A stretch of DNA of 32,889 nt from Actinomycetota bacterium (lineage in GTDB: Bacteria; Actinomycetota; Actinomycetes; S36-B12; CAIYMF01), in NCBI GenBank assembly GCA_020161245.1, contig JAIUOK010000048.1, forward strand, positions 1-32,889, read 5' to 3'. The translations under genes were made by a program, and so were the position numbers. Below, one piece after another: positions 16,232 to 24,343 of this stretch. The notes beneath the pieces were generated by a model. The model saw only the letters and a program-made list of their open reading frames with translations. It did not search any database and was not told the DNA's origin. Position 1 is the stretch's first letter, and the number at the start of each line of letters is the position of its first letter.

Positions 16232-17227
16232 ATGCAGGCCATCTGGAAGGGTTCCGTCGCCTTCGGACTCGTCAACATCCCGGTCAAGGCGTTCGTGGCG
16301 ACCGACAACCACGACGTCTCGTTCCGGCAGGTCCACGTGGCCGACGGTGGGCGGATCCAGTACAAGAAGGTCTGCTCGGTGTGCGGCGAGACGGTGCAGC
16401 AGGCGCAGATCGCCAAGGGCTACGAGACCGAGACGGGCGAGATGCTCGTGCTCGACGACGCCGACTTCAAGGACCTCCCCGTGCGCACGTCGCACGAGAT
16501 CGACGTCGTCGAGTTCGTGCCGGCCGAGCAGGTCGACCCGATCCTGTTCGACAAGACCTACTACCTCGAGCCCGACGGCAAGGCGGTCAAGGCCTACCGG
16601 CTGCTGCGCGAGGCGCTGCGCCAGACCGATCGCACCGCCGTGGTCATGGTGACGCTGCGCCAGAAGACGCACCTCGCCGCACTGCGCGTCTACGAGGACG
16701 TCATCACGCTGCAGACGCTGCTGTGGCCCGACGAGGTGCGGCCGGCGTCCTTCCCCGGCGTCGACGAGGACGAGGAGCTGCGCCCGCAGGAGCTGGCGAT
16801 GGCGGCCAGCCTCGTCGAGTCGATGGCGTCGGACTTCGACCCGACGGCCTTCCGCGACGAGTACCGCGAGGCCGTGCTCGCCATGATCGAGAACAAGGTG
16901 GGCGGCGGCACCGGCGTCGTCGCGCCGGTCGAGGAGGAGGAGAGCCGCGGCGAGGTGCTCGACCTCATGGCTGCGCTCGAGGCCTCGGTGGCCCGCGCCC
17001 GCGCCGGCACCGAGAAGAAGGCGACCACCGACAAGGCGCCTGCGGCTGAGCCGAAGCCGGAGAAGGTCCGCGCGGTGAAGTCGACCTCGAAGTCGCCGGC
17101 GAAGAAGGCCGCCAAGGCCCCCGCCAAGACGGCGTCCACGCGTGCGAAGGCCAAGGCCTCCACGAAGTCTGCCGCGGCCGACGACGCCGCCGAGCCCGCC
17201 CCTCGCCGCCGCGCCAAGACCGCCTAG
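16232..17227 (+). CDS. ku: Non-homologous end joining protein Ku
   Basis: The 331-residue protein begins with the canonical bacterial Ku sequence MQAIWKGSVAFGLVNIPVK, and has KVCSVCGE and the Ku core to about residue 255. A long Lys/Ala-rich basic tail follows (about 256-331), typical of actinobacterial Ku and thought to aid DNA binding and threading. Ku forms a homodimeric ring on broken DNA ends and recruits LigD. An upstream in-frame start would add 21 residues not found in the family. No good Shine-Dalgarno precedes the ATG; a leaderless transcript is possible. Divergent from the polymerase-domain gene, the classic NHEJ pairing. Confidence 0.95.
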   Translation: MQAIWKGSVAFGLVNIPVKAFVATDNHDVSFRQVHVADGGRIQYKKVCSVCGETVQQAQIAKGYETETGEMLVLDDADFKDLPVRTSHEIDVVEFVPAEQVDPILFDKTYYLEPDGKAVKAYRLLREALRQTDRTAVVMVTLRQKTHLAALRVYEDVITLQTLLWPDEVRPASFPGVDEDEELRPQELAMAASLVESMASDFDPTAFRDEYREAVLAMIENKVGGGTGVVAPVEEEESRGEVLDLMAALEASVARARAGTEKKATTDKAPAAEPKPEKVRAVKSTSKSPAKKAAKAPAKTASTRAKAKASTKSAAADDAAEPAPRRRAKTA

Positions 17228-17286
17228 CCCCACCAGCCCCGCCGCCGCACCCAGGCCCCGGCGTTCCACCCGGCGGGTCCGATTGC

Positions 17287-17467
17287 GGTGAAGGTGCCCC
17301 TGCTTGCTTTAGAAGCAAGTTTTCCGCCCCAGGCTGTCCACAGGCACGCGAGCACCGAGGAGCTGTGCATCCGCGAAGGCCAGGGCGTCCACACCGGCGA
17401 CACGCCGGTGCTGTGGACAGCCTGGGGCGCTTTTCTTGCTTCTATCGCAAGCGGGGGCACCCTCACC
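17287..17467. repeat. Long nested inverted repeat between ku and the DUF2510 gene
   Basis: Two 57-base arms, 17287-17343 and 17411-17467, are inverted copies with 9 mismatches, including a perfect 18-base stretch GCCCCAGGCTGTCCACAG at the inner end. Each arm holds its own small hairpin: CTTGCTT-TAG-AAGCAAG in the left and CTTGC...GCAAG in the right. The 67-base centre holds CACCGGCG-ACA-CGCCGGTG (17392-17410). The left hairpin is followed by TTTT on the plus strand, so it can serve as the ku terminator. The element lies between convergent genes. Two overlapping short open frames cross it but reflect its symmetry, not genes. Confidence 0.8.
17304..17324 (+). terminator. Intrinsic terminator for ku inside the left arm
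   Basis: A 7-bp stem CTTGCTT/AAGCAAG with a three-base loop is followed directly by TTTT, about 75 bases after the ku stop. It is one of the few hairpins with a T-run in this window. Confidence 0.6.
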
Positions 17468-17499
17468 CGTCATGGGACGCGGCGAGTCGGTGGGGGCGG

Positions 17500-18165
17500 T
17501 CAGGCGCTGGCGGCCTCGATGCGGTAGGTGACGCCGCCTCGGTCGTCGGTCAGGGTGACGACGGCGGTGGCGGTGCGGCCGTCGCTGATGTCGATCGCGC
17601 ACTCGAAGCTGCTCCCGGCCACGAGGTCGACGCGGTCCGGGCAGCGCACCACCGTGCTGGCGCCGGCGGCGTTGGCGACGTCGTCGGCGATCTGCTTCTC
17701 CACGTTGGCGGTGTTGAGCCGCGGGCCGTTGAGCGAGGACACCAGGGCCGTGCCGGCGACGAGGGCGACGAGCAGGAGCAGCGCGACCAGCACGATGGCG
17801 CCGGCGCGCTTCTTCGCGGTGCGCTCCTTCTCGTCGGCGGCCGCCTGCTGCTCGGCGCTCGGGAACGGAACGGGCGATCCGTAGGCAGACGGCTGGTAGG
17901 CGGGCGCGGCGGGCGACCCGTACGACGCGGCGCCGGCGAGGGCGGCCTGCGGCGCGGCCTGCGGCACGGCGTGGGTGTGGTCGGTCCACGCCCCGCCGTC
18001 CCACCAGCGCAGCACCGGAGAGCCGGAGGGGTCGGGGTACCAGCCAGCCTGAGGGCCTGCCGGAAGCGGGGGAGCGGCATCCGCCGAGGGCGCGGCAGGC
18101 GCTGCGGGCACGGCCCCGGGCTGGTCGGCCTGGGGCTGTGCGGGCTGGTCCGGCGTCTGGCTCAC
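17500..18165 (-). CDS. DUF2510 and DUF4333 membrane protein
   Basis: The 221-residue protein has a Pro/Ala-rich N-terminus, a DUF2510 motif at about 41-65 (GWYPDPSGSPVLRWWDGGAWTDHT), a further low-complexity linker, one membrane helix at about 121-143 (GAIVLVALLLLVALVAGTALV), and a C-terminal extracytoplasmic DUF4333-like domain with two cysteines (CPDRVDLVAGSSFECAIDISDG). Both domains are common in actinobacterial membrane proteins of unknown function. The GTG at 18165 gives a natural start; the open frame extends upstream without support. It is transcribed toward ku, with the inverted-repeat element between. Function unknown. Confidence 0.82.
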   Translation of the reverse strand: MSQTPDQPAQPQADQPGAVPAAPAAPSADAAPPLPAGPQAGWYPDPSGSPVLRWWDGGAWTDHTHAVPQAAPQAALAGAASYGSPAAPAYQPSAYGSPVPFPSAEQQAAADEKERTAKKRAGAIVLVALLLLVALVAGTALVSSLNGPRLNTANVEKQIADDVANAAGASTVVRCPDRVDLVAGSSFECAIDISDGRTATAVVTLTDDRGGVTYRIEAASA

Positions 18166-18258
18166 CCGGCGATTATGACCCCACGCACGGGCAGGTGCCC
18201 TACGCCGGTCAGGCGCAGTCACGGCACGTCGTCGACCGGCCCCGGGGGAGCGGACGGG

Positions 18259-18486
18259 TCAGGACGCGGTGGTGAGGCGGTGCGCCGAGGCGGCGCGCTC
18301 GCACTCGCGGACGGTGTCGAAACCGGATTCGTAGACGCAGTCGTGGCACACGGCGATGGACGCGCTGCCGAGGTGGACCACCTCGACCGTGTGCGGGTGG
18401 CAGCCGCCGTCCGCGTGCGCGTGGTCGCGCCGGTGCACAGCGGCGAGCATCGCTCGCACGATCGGCTCCGGGCTGTTCGGGCTCAT
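18259..18486 (-). CDS. Small Cys/His-rich hypothetical protein
   Basis: A 75-residue frame with ATG at 18486. It contains many histidines and four cysteines: an HAHADGGCHPH cluster and CHDC...C further on. The arrangement CxxH plus CxxC could bind zinc, but no known finger family is recognised. Codon use is like the neighbouring genes. It lies 93 bases upstream of the DUF2510 gene on the same strand and divergent from the next gene. Function unknown; moderately confident that it is a gene. Confidence 0.6.
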   Translation of the reverse strand: MSPNSPEPIVRAMLAAVHRRDHAHADGGCHPHTVEVVHLGSASIAVCHDCVYESGFDTVRECERAASAHRLTTAS

Positions 18487-18578
18487 GCCGGAGTTATCGG
18501 ACGCCGACGGCGCGACCTGAGCGATCGCCGCACCGATCTTGTGACGGCGCTCACATGCGGGTGTCGTCGCCGTCTCGG

Positions 18579-18591
18579 TACGGTGCCACGC
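18579..18591 (+). promoter_or_regulatory. -10 element, leaderless start of the following gene
   Basis: TACGGT at 18579-18584 ends seven bases before the ATG at 18592, and no Shine-Dalgarno is present between them. This is the geometry of a leaderless transcript. Confidence 0.45.
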
Positions 18592-19407
18592 ATGAGTCCG
18601 GTGTCCCGACGCCGTGCCGGCGCGGGACGACACCGCCCGGTCGCCGACACGCTGTCGGCGAAGCTGCGCGCGCAGGAGGCCAAGCGCATCCGCAGCGAGC
18701 CGCCTCTCGACGCGCTGATGTCGCGCATCGGGCGCCTCGACGGCGTCGTCGACGGGTTCAAGGTCGAGGCCGTCGCGTCGTACGTCCTGGAGGTCGTCGC
18801 CTCGCGCGGCCCCGACGCCGACGAGATGCTCGCGCGCTTCTCCCGCGCTGCCGTGTCCGACCCGCGTGCGACGTCGACGTCGCTCGGCGTCTGCGCGCTC
18901 GCGGCGCTGTCGCTGCACGGCCATCCCGAGGTGCGCGACGAGTGCGCATCCCTCGTGGCGGCCGCCGACCCCGCGCTGGTGCCCGGATGGGTGCCGTCGC
19001 TCGGGCAGGTATCGGTGGTGTCCACGGGCGTCGTGCGCAACGCGGCGGGCACCGAGACGCTGCTGCACGTGATGCTCGACCACGTCGAGCCGGCCGCCGG
19101 CCCCCGCCACATGCTGTCGCTCGCCGTCGAGCACGGCGAGCAGCGCGTGCACCTGCTCGACGTCCGCGTGCGGCAGCCCGGCGACTCGCTCGAGCCGATG
19201 GCCGAGCACTACGCCGGGTCGGCCGACCCCGTGTGGTCGTGGGGGAGCGCCTCCGACGTCCGAACGACTGCCGATCCCGCGATGCGCATGACCGCTCGCA
19301 TGCCGCCGTCGACGTGGCCCGTCCTCGGCGTCGAGGGCGGCGAGACCCTCATGTGGTTCCTCGGCGCCCACCGCCTCGAGCAGATCACCGGCACCGCTCT
19401 CACCTGA
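18592..19407 (+). CDS. Hypothetical protein
   Basis: A 271-residue frame with strong G/C third-position bias. The N-terminus is basic (SRRRAGAGRHRP), without signal peptide or membrane helix. The first half looks helical and Ala-rich (LDGVVDGFKVEAVASYVLEVVASRG); the second half has alternating hydrophobic segments, and one stretch (LLHVMLDH...HMLSLAVEHGEQRVHLLDVRV) looks like beta structure. No family recognised. The ATG at 18592 follows a -10-like TACGGT by seven bases, which favours it over the upstream extension. Cytoplasmic by default; no operon partner, since the gene downstream is convergent. Confidence 0.7.
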   Translation: MSPVSRRRAGAGRHRPVADTLSAKLRAQEAKRIRSEPPLDALMSRIGRLDGVVDGFKVEAVASYVLEVVASRGPDADEMLARFSRAAVSDPRATSTSLGVCALAALSLHGHPEVRDECASLVAAADPALVPGWVPSLGQVSVVSTGVVRNAAGTETLLHVMLDHVEPAAGPRHMLSLAVEHGEQRVHLLDVRVRQPGDSLEPMAEHYAGSADPVWSWGSASDVRTTADPAMRMTARMPPSTWPVLGVEGGETLMWFLGAHRLEQITGTALT

Positions 19408-19447
19408 CCCGGCCGGTCTTGCTGCGCATGCTGGTGTGAGATGCGGA

Positions 19448-20164
19448 CTACCTCAGGGCCTCGCTGAACATCGCGTCGATGCGCTGCCAGCTGTCGTGGG
19501 CGGCGGTGTCGACGTAGCCGACGTGGAGCAGCGCCTTGGACATCGGGCGGATCCACACGGGTGCGTCGCCCTCGGAGTGCGTCATGAACGAGTGGCCGGC
19601 CTCGGGGTAGGTCTTCACGTCGTGGCGCACTCCCTGCGCCTCGAGCGCGGCCTCGAGCTTCTCGCCGGCGCCGCGCAGGCTGGAGTCCCTGCCGCCATAG
19701 GACGCGACGACGGGACAGGCGCCGCCGAACGCGCGGTCGAGGTTCTTGGGCAGCTGCCCGTACATCGCGGCGCTCGCCTCGAAGCCGCGGGTGGCCAGCA
19801 GCATCGCGAAGGCGCCGCCCAGGCAGAAGCCGGCCACGCCCACGCGGCCGTTGGAGCCCTCGTGCCCGGCGAGCCAGGTGCGCGCGGCCTCGAGCTCGTC
19901 GAAGGAGCGGCCCTCGCCGGACGACAGCGCGCGCGCCACGTGCACCAGGCAGCGCAGGTTCGACGCGTAGGAGACGAGGTCGGGTGCGAGTGCGTGGTAG
20001 CCGCGCGTCGCGAACTGGTCGGTGATCTCGCGGATCGCGTCGGTGAGGCCGAACGCCTCGTGGACGACCACGACCCCGGGGGCCGGGCCGTCGACGCCCT
20101 GCGCGGGTGCGTAGTACGCCGGGATGGTGCTGTGGCCGGGCACTTCGAGCGTGATGTCGGGCAA
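19448..20164 (-). CDS. Dienelactone hydrolase family protein
   Basis: An alpha/beta hydrolase of about 238 residues with the dienelactone hydrolase triad: Cys114 in GFCLGG, Asp160 in YGGRD, His191 in EAGHSF. It also has the conserved Glu36 in VVVHEAFGL. Members hydrolyse dienelactones in aromatic degradation, but many chromosomal homologues have other ester substrates; none of the ortho-cleavage genes is nearby. The start is uncertain. TTG at 20164 is preceded by GAGG four to five bases upstream and begins the family sequence LPDITLEVPG. The frame stays open to a GTG at 20254, but that extension is Arg/Cys-rich and not family-like. Confidence 0.85.
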   Translation of the reverse strand: MPDITLEVPGHSTIPAYYAPAQGVDGPAPGVVVVHEAFGLTDAIREITDQFATRGYHALAPDLVSYASNLRCLVHVARALSSGEGRSFDELEAARTWLAGHEGSNGRVGVAGFCLGGAFAMLLATRGFEASAAMYGQLPKNLDRAFGGACPVVASYGGRDSSLRGAGEKLEAALEAQGVRHDVKTYPEAGHSFMTHSEGDAPVWIRPMSKALLHVGYVDTAAHDSWQRIDAMFSEALR

Positions 20165-20269
20165 CGCGACCTCGGTCCTGTCGGCGGCGGCCGTCCTCGC
20201 CGCCCGCGGGCAGCAGCGTAGGACGACCGCCTCGGACCGGCACCGCGGCCGCACCGCAGGCCGCGCCGC

Positions 20270-20291
20270 GGGCCCGGACGGCGCCGGGCCC
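20270..20291 (-). terminator. Hairpin after the DUF779 gene
   Basis: Perfect 8-bp stem GGGCCCGG/CCGGGCCC (20270-20277 with 20284-20291) and a 6-base loop, about 40 bases past the DUF779 stop. It probably ends the aldehyde dehydrogenase operon. No T-run follows. Confidence 0.55.
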
Positions 20292-20332
20292 CGCCCCCGC
20301 GGAGTCGACGGGGCGGAGCCCGGCGGTCCGGC

Positions 20333-20728
20333 TCAGCCGGTGAGGGGCTCGGTGAGCAGTGCGGCCTCGTCGTCGGTGAACAGCCGCGACCGGATGAGGA
20401 AGCGGTTGCCTGTGGGCGCCTCGAGCGAGAAGCCGGCGCCGCGGCCGGGCACGACGTCGATGGTCAGATGCGTGTGGCTCCAGTACGCGAACTGGTCCTT
20501 GCCCATCCACACCGGCACGGTCTCGGGCCCGTCGATGTCGAGGTCGCCGAGATAGACGTCGGAAGGCCCGGTGAGGAACTCGCCGAGCGGGTAGCACATG
20601 GGGCTGCTGCCGTCGCAGCACCCGCCGGACTGGTGGAACATCAGGGGGCCGTGCTGTGCCCGGAGGCTGCGGAGAAGCTCCGCAGCCTCCGGGGTGACAG
20701 CGACCCGCTCGACCTGCTGGTCGGACAT
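20333..20728 (-). CDS. DUF779 family protein
   Basis: A 131-residue protein with the DUF779 hallmarks HQSGGCCDGSSPMC near residues 32-45 and FAYWSHTHLTIDVVPGRGAGFSLE. Members are typically encoded beside acetaldehyde dehydrogenases, as here (12 bases after that gene, same strand). The CC...C cluster and conserved His residues suggest metal or redox chemistry, but no activity is established. It is most likely co-translated with the dehydrogenase and ends at the hairpin 20270-20291. Confidence 0.9.
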   Translation of the reverse strand: MSDQQVERVAVTPEAAELLRSLRAQHGPLMFHQSGGCCDGSSPMCYPLGEFLTGPSDVYLGDLDIDGPETVPVWMGKDQFAYWSHTHLTIDVVPGRGAGFSLEAPTGNRFLIRSRLFTDDEAALLTEPLTG

Positions 20729-20740
20729 CGCAGGGCCGGC

Positions 20741-22264
<1,524 letters not shown>

Positions 22265-22325
22265 GCACTGCCTCCATGGCCTGGCCGCGGCGACCGCGGC
22301 GAACTGGGTGGCAGGACGGTAGGTG

Positions 22326-22350
22326 CCGCAACGTTGCACCGACGTTGCGG
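22326..22350 (-). promoter_or_regulatory. Palindromic operator candidate upstream of the aldehyde dehydrogenase gene
   Basis: CCGCAACGT (22326-22334) and ACGTTGCGG (22342-22350) form a 9-bp inverted repeat with a 7-base spacer. A tighter perfect palindrome GCAACGTTGC sits at 22328-22337, so three GCAAC half-sites occur in 25 bases. The site is 62-86 bases before the ATG at 22264, placing it in the promoter region. Confidence 0.5.
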
Positions 22351-22359
22351 TGTTTGCTG

Positions 22360-22490
22360 TGCCGCTGCGCGGCGGCACCCGCGCTCGCTTCGCTCGCGGG
22401 TCGGCGCTGTGCGCCGGCCCTCCTGCGTCGGCCCGCCGCTAGCGCCTCCGGCCGCGCGGGCTGTGGCCAGTCACGCTGCCGCCGCGGGGA
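22360..22490 (-). terminator. Cluster of GC-rich hairpins after the GAF regulator gene
   Basis: Several short stems follow one another: GTGCCGC/GCGGCAC and ACCCGCG/CGCGGGT (the latter with an 11-base loop at about 22378-22402), then GCCCGC/GCGGGC near 22432-22462. They lie in the 303-base gap between the GAF regulator and the dehydrogenase gene, and probably end the regulator transcript or are REP-like sequence. No gene is seen in this gap. Confidence 0.4.
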
Positions 22491-22567
22491 CCGATCCACG
22501 GATTAGGGGCGAGGTCGGGGTCGATGCGCGCGTTCCGCGACGCGATCCGACCCGCACCTGAGAGCGG

Positions 22568-23851
22568 CTAGGAGAACTCGTCGTCGAGGGCGGCGAGGCG
22601 GAGGCGGGCGAGGTTGTGCTCGCTGCTGCCGGGCGGCAGGTGGTGCAGGGCCCTCGACCGGACGTCGGCGTCGTCGCCGCCCCACGGGGTCTCGCCCCAG
22701 GCGAGCATGAGGTGGGCGTCGTCGCAGCCGAGGACGGCTGCGCGCATCTGGTCGTGCAGGCGGCGGCGGGCGCGGGCGATGCCGGGCGCGTCGGAATGGG
22801 GCAGCAGCGGGCCGCGGTAGGTGCGCAGCGCGCGCTGCAGCTGGCCGGCCTTGAGGTGCGCGGCCACGGCGCCGGCGTCGGTCTCGAGGGGGAGCGGCAG
22901 CTGGTAGGGACGCGAGGTCGGGGCGAGATCGCCGAGCGTGGAGCGCAGCCGCGACATCTCCGCGCGCACGGTCACCAGCGGCAGATCGTCGTCGCTGAGC
23001 TCGACCGCGAGCTGCTCGGTGGTGAGGCCCTGCGGGTGGAGCGCGAGGAGGGTGACGATCTCGGAGTGGCGCTGGCTCAGCGTGCGCCGCGCGCCGGCGA
23101 GGTTGAGCACGCCGTGGTCGACGCCGAGCACCTCGAGCCGGCGCACCGTGCTGCGCGGCGCCGACAGGCGCCGGGCGCGCGGCGGGGGCGCGATCGCCTG
23201 CAGCCGTAGCTCGGTCTCGATCGCGTGCACGGCGGCCTGCACGAGGGCGAGCGAGTGCGGTGCGGCGACGACGTCGCCGCCGGTGACGTCGAGGACGCCG
23301 AGGATGCGACCCGTGGCCGGGTCGTGGATCGGCGCGGCCGCGCAGCTCCACGGCTGCACGATCCGGGTCCAGTGCTCGTGGCCGAAGATCTGCACGGCGT
23401 GGTCGGTGGCCAGCGCGGTGCCCGGTGCATTGGTACCGGCGTTGGCCTCGTCCCAGCGCGCCCCGGCGACGAAGTTCATCGTCTCCGCGCGGCTGCGCAG
23501 CCCGGGCGCTCCCTCGACCCACAGCAGCCGGCCGTGCTCGTCGCTGACGGCCACGAGCAGGTCGGTGTCGACGGCGTCGTCGACGAGCAGCCGGCGCACC
23601 ACGGGCATCACCGCGGAGAGGGGGTGGGCGTCGCGGTAGGCCGCGAGGTCGTCGTCGAGCAGGTCGACAGGTGCGAGCGCGGAGTCGGGGTCGAGGCCGA
23701 CGGCGCGCGACCGCCGCCAGGAGTCCAGCACGACGTCGCGCACGCCTCCGGGCACGTCGCCGATGAGGAACCCGGAGTGGGCGCGCGCCAGCGAGCGCGC
23801 GGCGTCGCGAGCGTCGCTGCCGCTGGGCAGCGCCACCCACGGGTTGGTCAT
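22568..23851 (-). CDS. GAF-domain transcriptional regulator, AcoR N-terminus-like
   Basis: The 427-residue protein has an N-terminal region typical of AcoR-like activators (VVLDSWRRSRAVGLDP, then HPLSAVMPVVRRLL), a GAF sensor domain at about 90-215 (AVSDEHGRLLWVEG, NFVAGARWDEANAGTNAPGTAL, HWTRIVQPWSCAAAPIHDP...GVLDVTGG) and a C-terminal winged-helix-like region (about 250-330, LSQRHSEIVTLLALHPQGLTTEQLAVEL). The sigma-54 AAA+ domain of true AcoR is absent. Such regulators commonly sit beside acetaldehyde dehydrogenase/DUF779 genes in actinobacteria and are inferred to sense the alcohol or aldehyde. The ATG at 23851 lies directly behind overlapping palindromes that may mediate autoregulation. 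Confidence 0.87.
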   Translation of the reverse strand: MTNPWVALPSGSDARDAARSLARAHSGFLIGDVPGGVRDVVLDSWRRSRAVGLDPDSALAPVDLLDDDLAAYRDAHPLSAVMPVVRRLLVDDAVDTDLLVAVSDEHGRLLWVEGAPGLRSRAETMNFVAGARWDEANAGTNAPGTALATDHAVQIFGHEHWTRIVQPWSCAAAPIHDPATGRILGVLDVTGGDVVAAPHSLALVQAAVHAIETELRLQAIAPPPRARRLSAPRSTVRRLEVLGVDHGVLNLAGARRTLSQRHSEIVTLLALHPQGLTTEQLAVELSDDDLPLVTVRAEMSRLRSTLGDLAPTSRPYQLPLPLETDAGAVAAHLKAGQLQRALRTYRGPLLPHSDAPGIARARRRLHDQMRAAVLGCDDAHLMLAWGETPWGGDDADVRSRALHHLPPGSSEHNLARLRLAALDDEFS

Positions 23852-23866
23852 GAACCCTCCACCCGA

Positions 23867-23891
23867 GGTCGAGGCTCGACCCTGGGTCGAG
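23867..23891 (-). promoter_or_regulatory. Overlapping palindromes upstream of the GAF regulator gene
   Basis: GGTCGAG-G-CTCGACC (23867-23881) overlaps CTCGACCC-T-GGGTCGAG (23875-23891). Three GGTCGAG half-sites in alternating orientation lie 16-40 bases upstream of the ATG at 23851. The arrangement suits cooperative binding of a dimeric regulator; which one is unknown. Confidence 0.5.
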
Positions 23892-24085
23892 GGTCGTGCA
23901 CTGGCCGGGATGACTGGGGTGCCATCGGCCTCGTCGGGGTGCTCGCAGGGTACGTGGCGGCGTCCAAGATCGCGAGACCCTCGTCACACGGGCGCCCGCG
24001 TGGCGCGCCGGAATACCCGCAGGAGCCACGCACGGATGTCCCTGGCACGAGGGGATCCGGGTGTTCGCTGGATGGGACGACCGCA
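23892..24085. other. Intergenic DNA between divergent genes
   Basis: About 190 bases between the GAF-regulator operator and the promoter of the riboswitch-controlled gene. No convincing gene; open frames crossing it are read-through shadows of the flanking genes. Confidence 0.4.
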
Positions 24086-24114
24086 TCGACAGCGTCCGAT
24101 CCTGCCGCTAGCGT
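24086..24114 (+). promoter_or_regulatory. Promoter of the Rpf-like gene and its riboswitch
   Basis: TCGACA (24086-24091) and TAGCGT (24109-24114) are separated by exactly 17 bases and resemble a sigma-70-type actinobacterial promoter. Transcription would begin near 24121, about 30 bases before the riboswitch core. Confidence 0.55.
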
Positions 24115-24151
24115 CGAGGGGCCCTGTGGGGAAGCAGGGCACCACGGCCGG

Positions 24152-24330
24152 ACCGCCGAGTCCCGCCCACGGCCGTGGTCCGCAATGCTCGGGCGGGAGC
24201 GGGGGACCCGACTTCGGCCGGCCTGCACCACTGGGCCGGCCTCGGGGTGAAGCCGCGGACTGGCAGCACCACCGCCAGGAAGCGGCCGGCCTTCCTCGGG
24301 CCGAACCCGACAGCTCACCTCGCAGGCGGC
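24152..24330 (+). ncRNA. Cyclic-di-AMP riboswitch (ydaO/yuaA class)
   Basis: The leader carries the conserved blocks of the ydaO class in order: GCCGAGTCCCGCCC, then GGGCGGGAGCGGGGGACCC, then GGGGTGAAGCC, and at the 3' end CCGAACCCGACAGCTCACCT followed by CGCAGGCG (24301-24328). The end helix can pair CCGCC (24153-24157) with GGCGG near 24325-24329. In actinobacteria this class precedes genes for resuscitation-promoting factors and other cell-wall hydrolases, and c-di-AMP binding lowers expression; here the next gene is an Rpf-like enzyme. The ribosome-binding site GGAGGA (24331-24336) begins at once after the last helix. End points are accurate to a few bases. Confidence 0.88.
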
Positions 24331-24343
24331 GGAGGACACACCC

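Noticed and set aside
17330..17420. CTGTCCACAG and CTGTGGACAG as DnaA boxes of an origin
   Set aside because: Only two imperfect boxes, no dnaA, dnaN or AT-rich unwinding region nearby; they are parts of the inverted-repeat arms.
17224..17527. Two overlapping 80-codon frames on opposite strands
   Set aside because: They cover the nested inverted repeat, and their similar peptides (LWTAWG...LAS) arise from the symmetry of the DNA.
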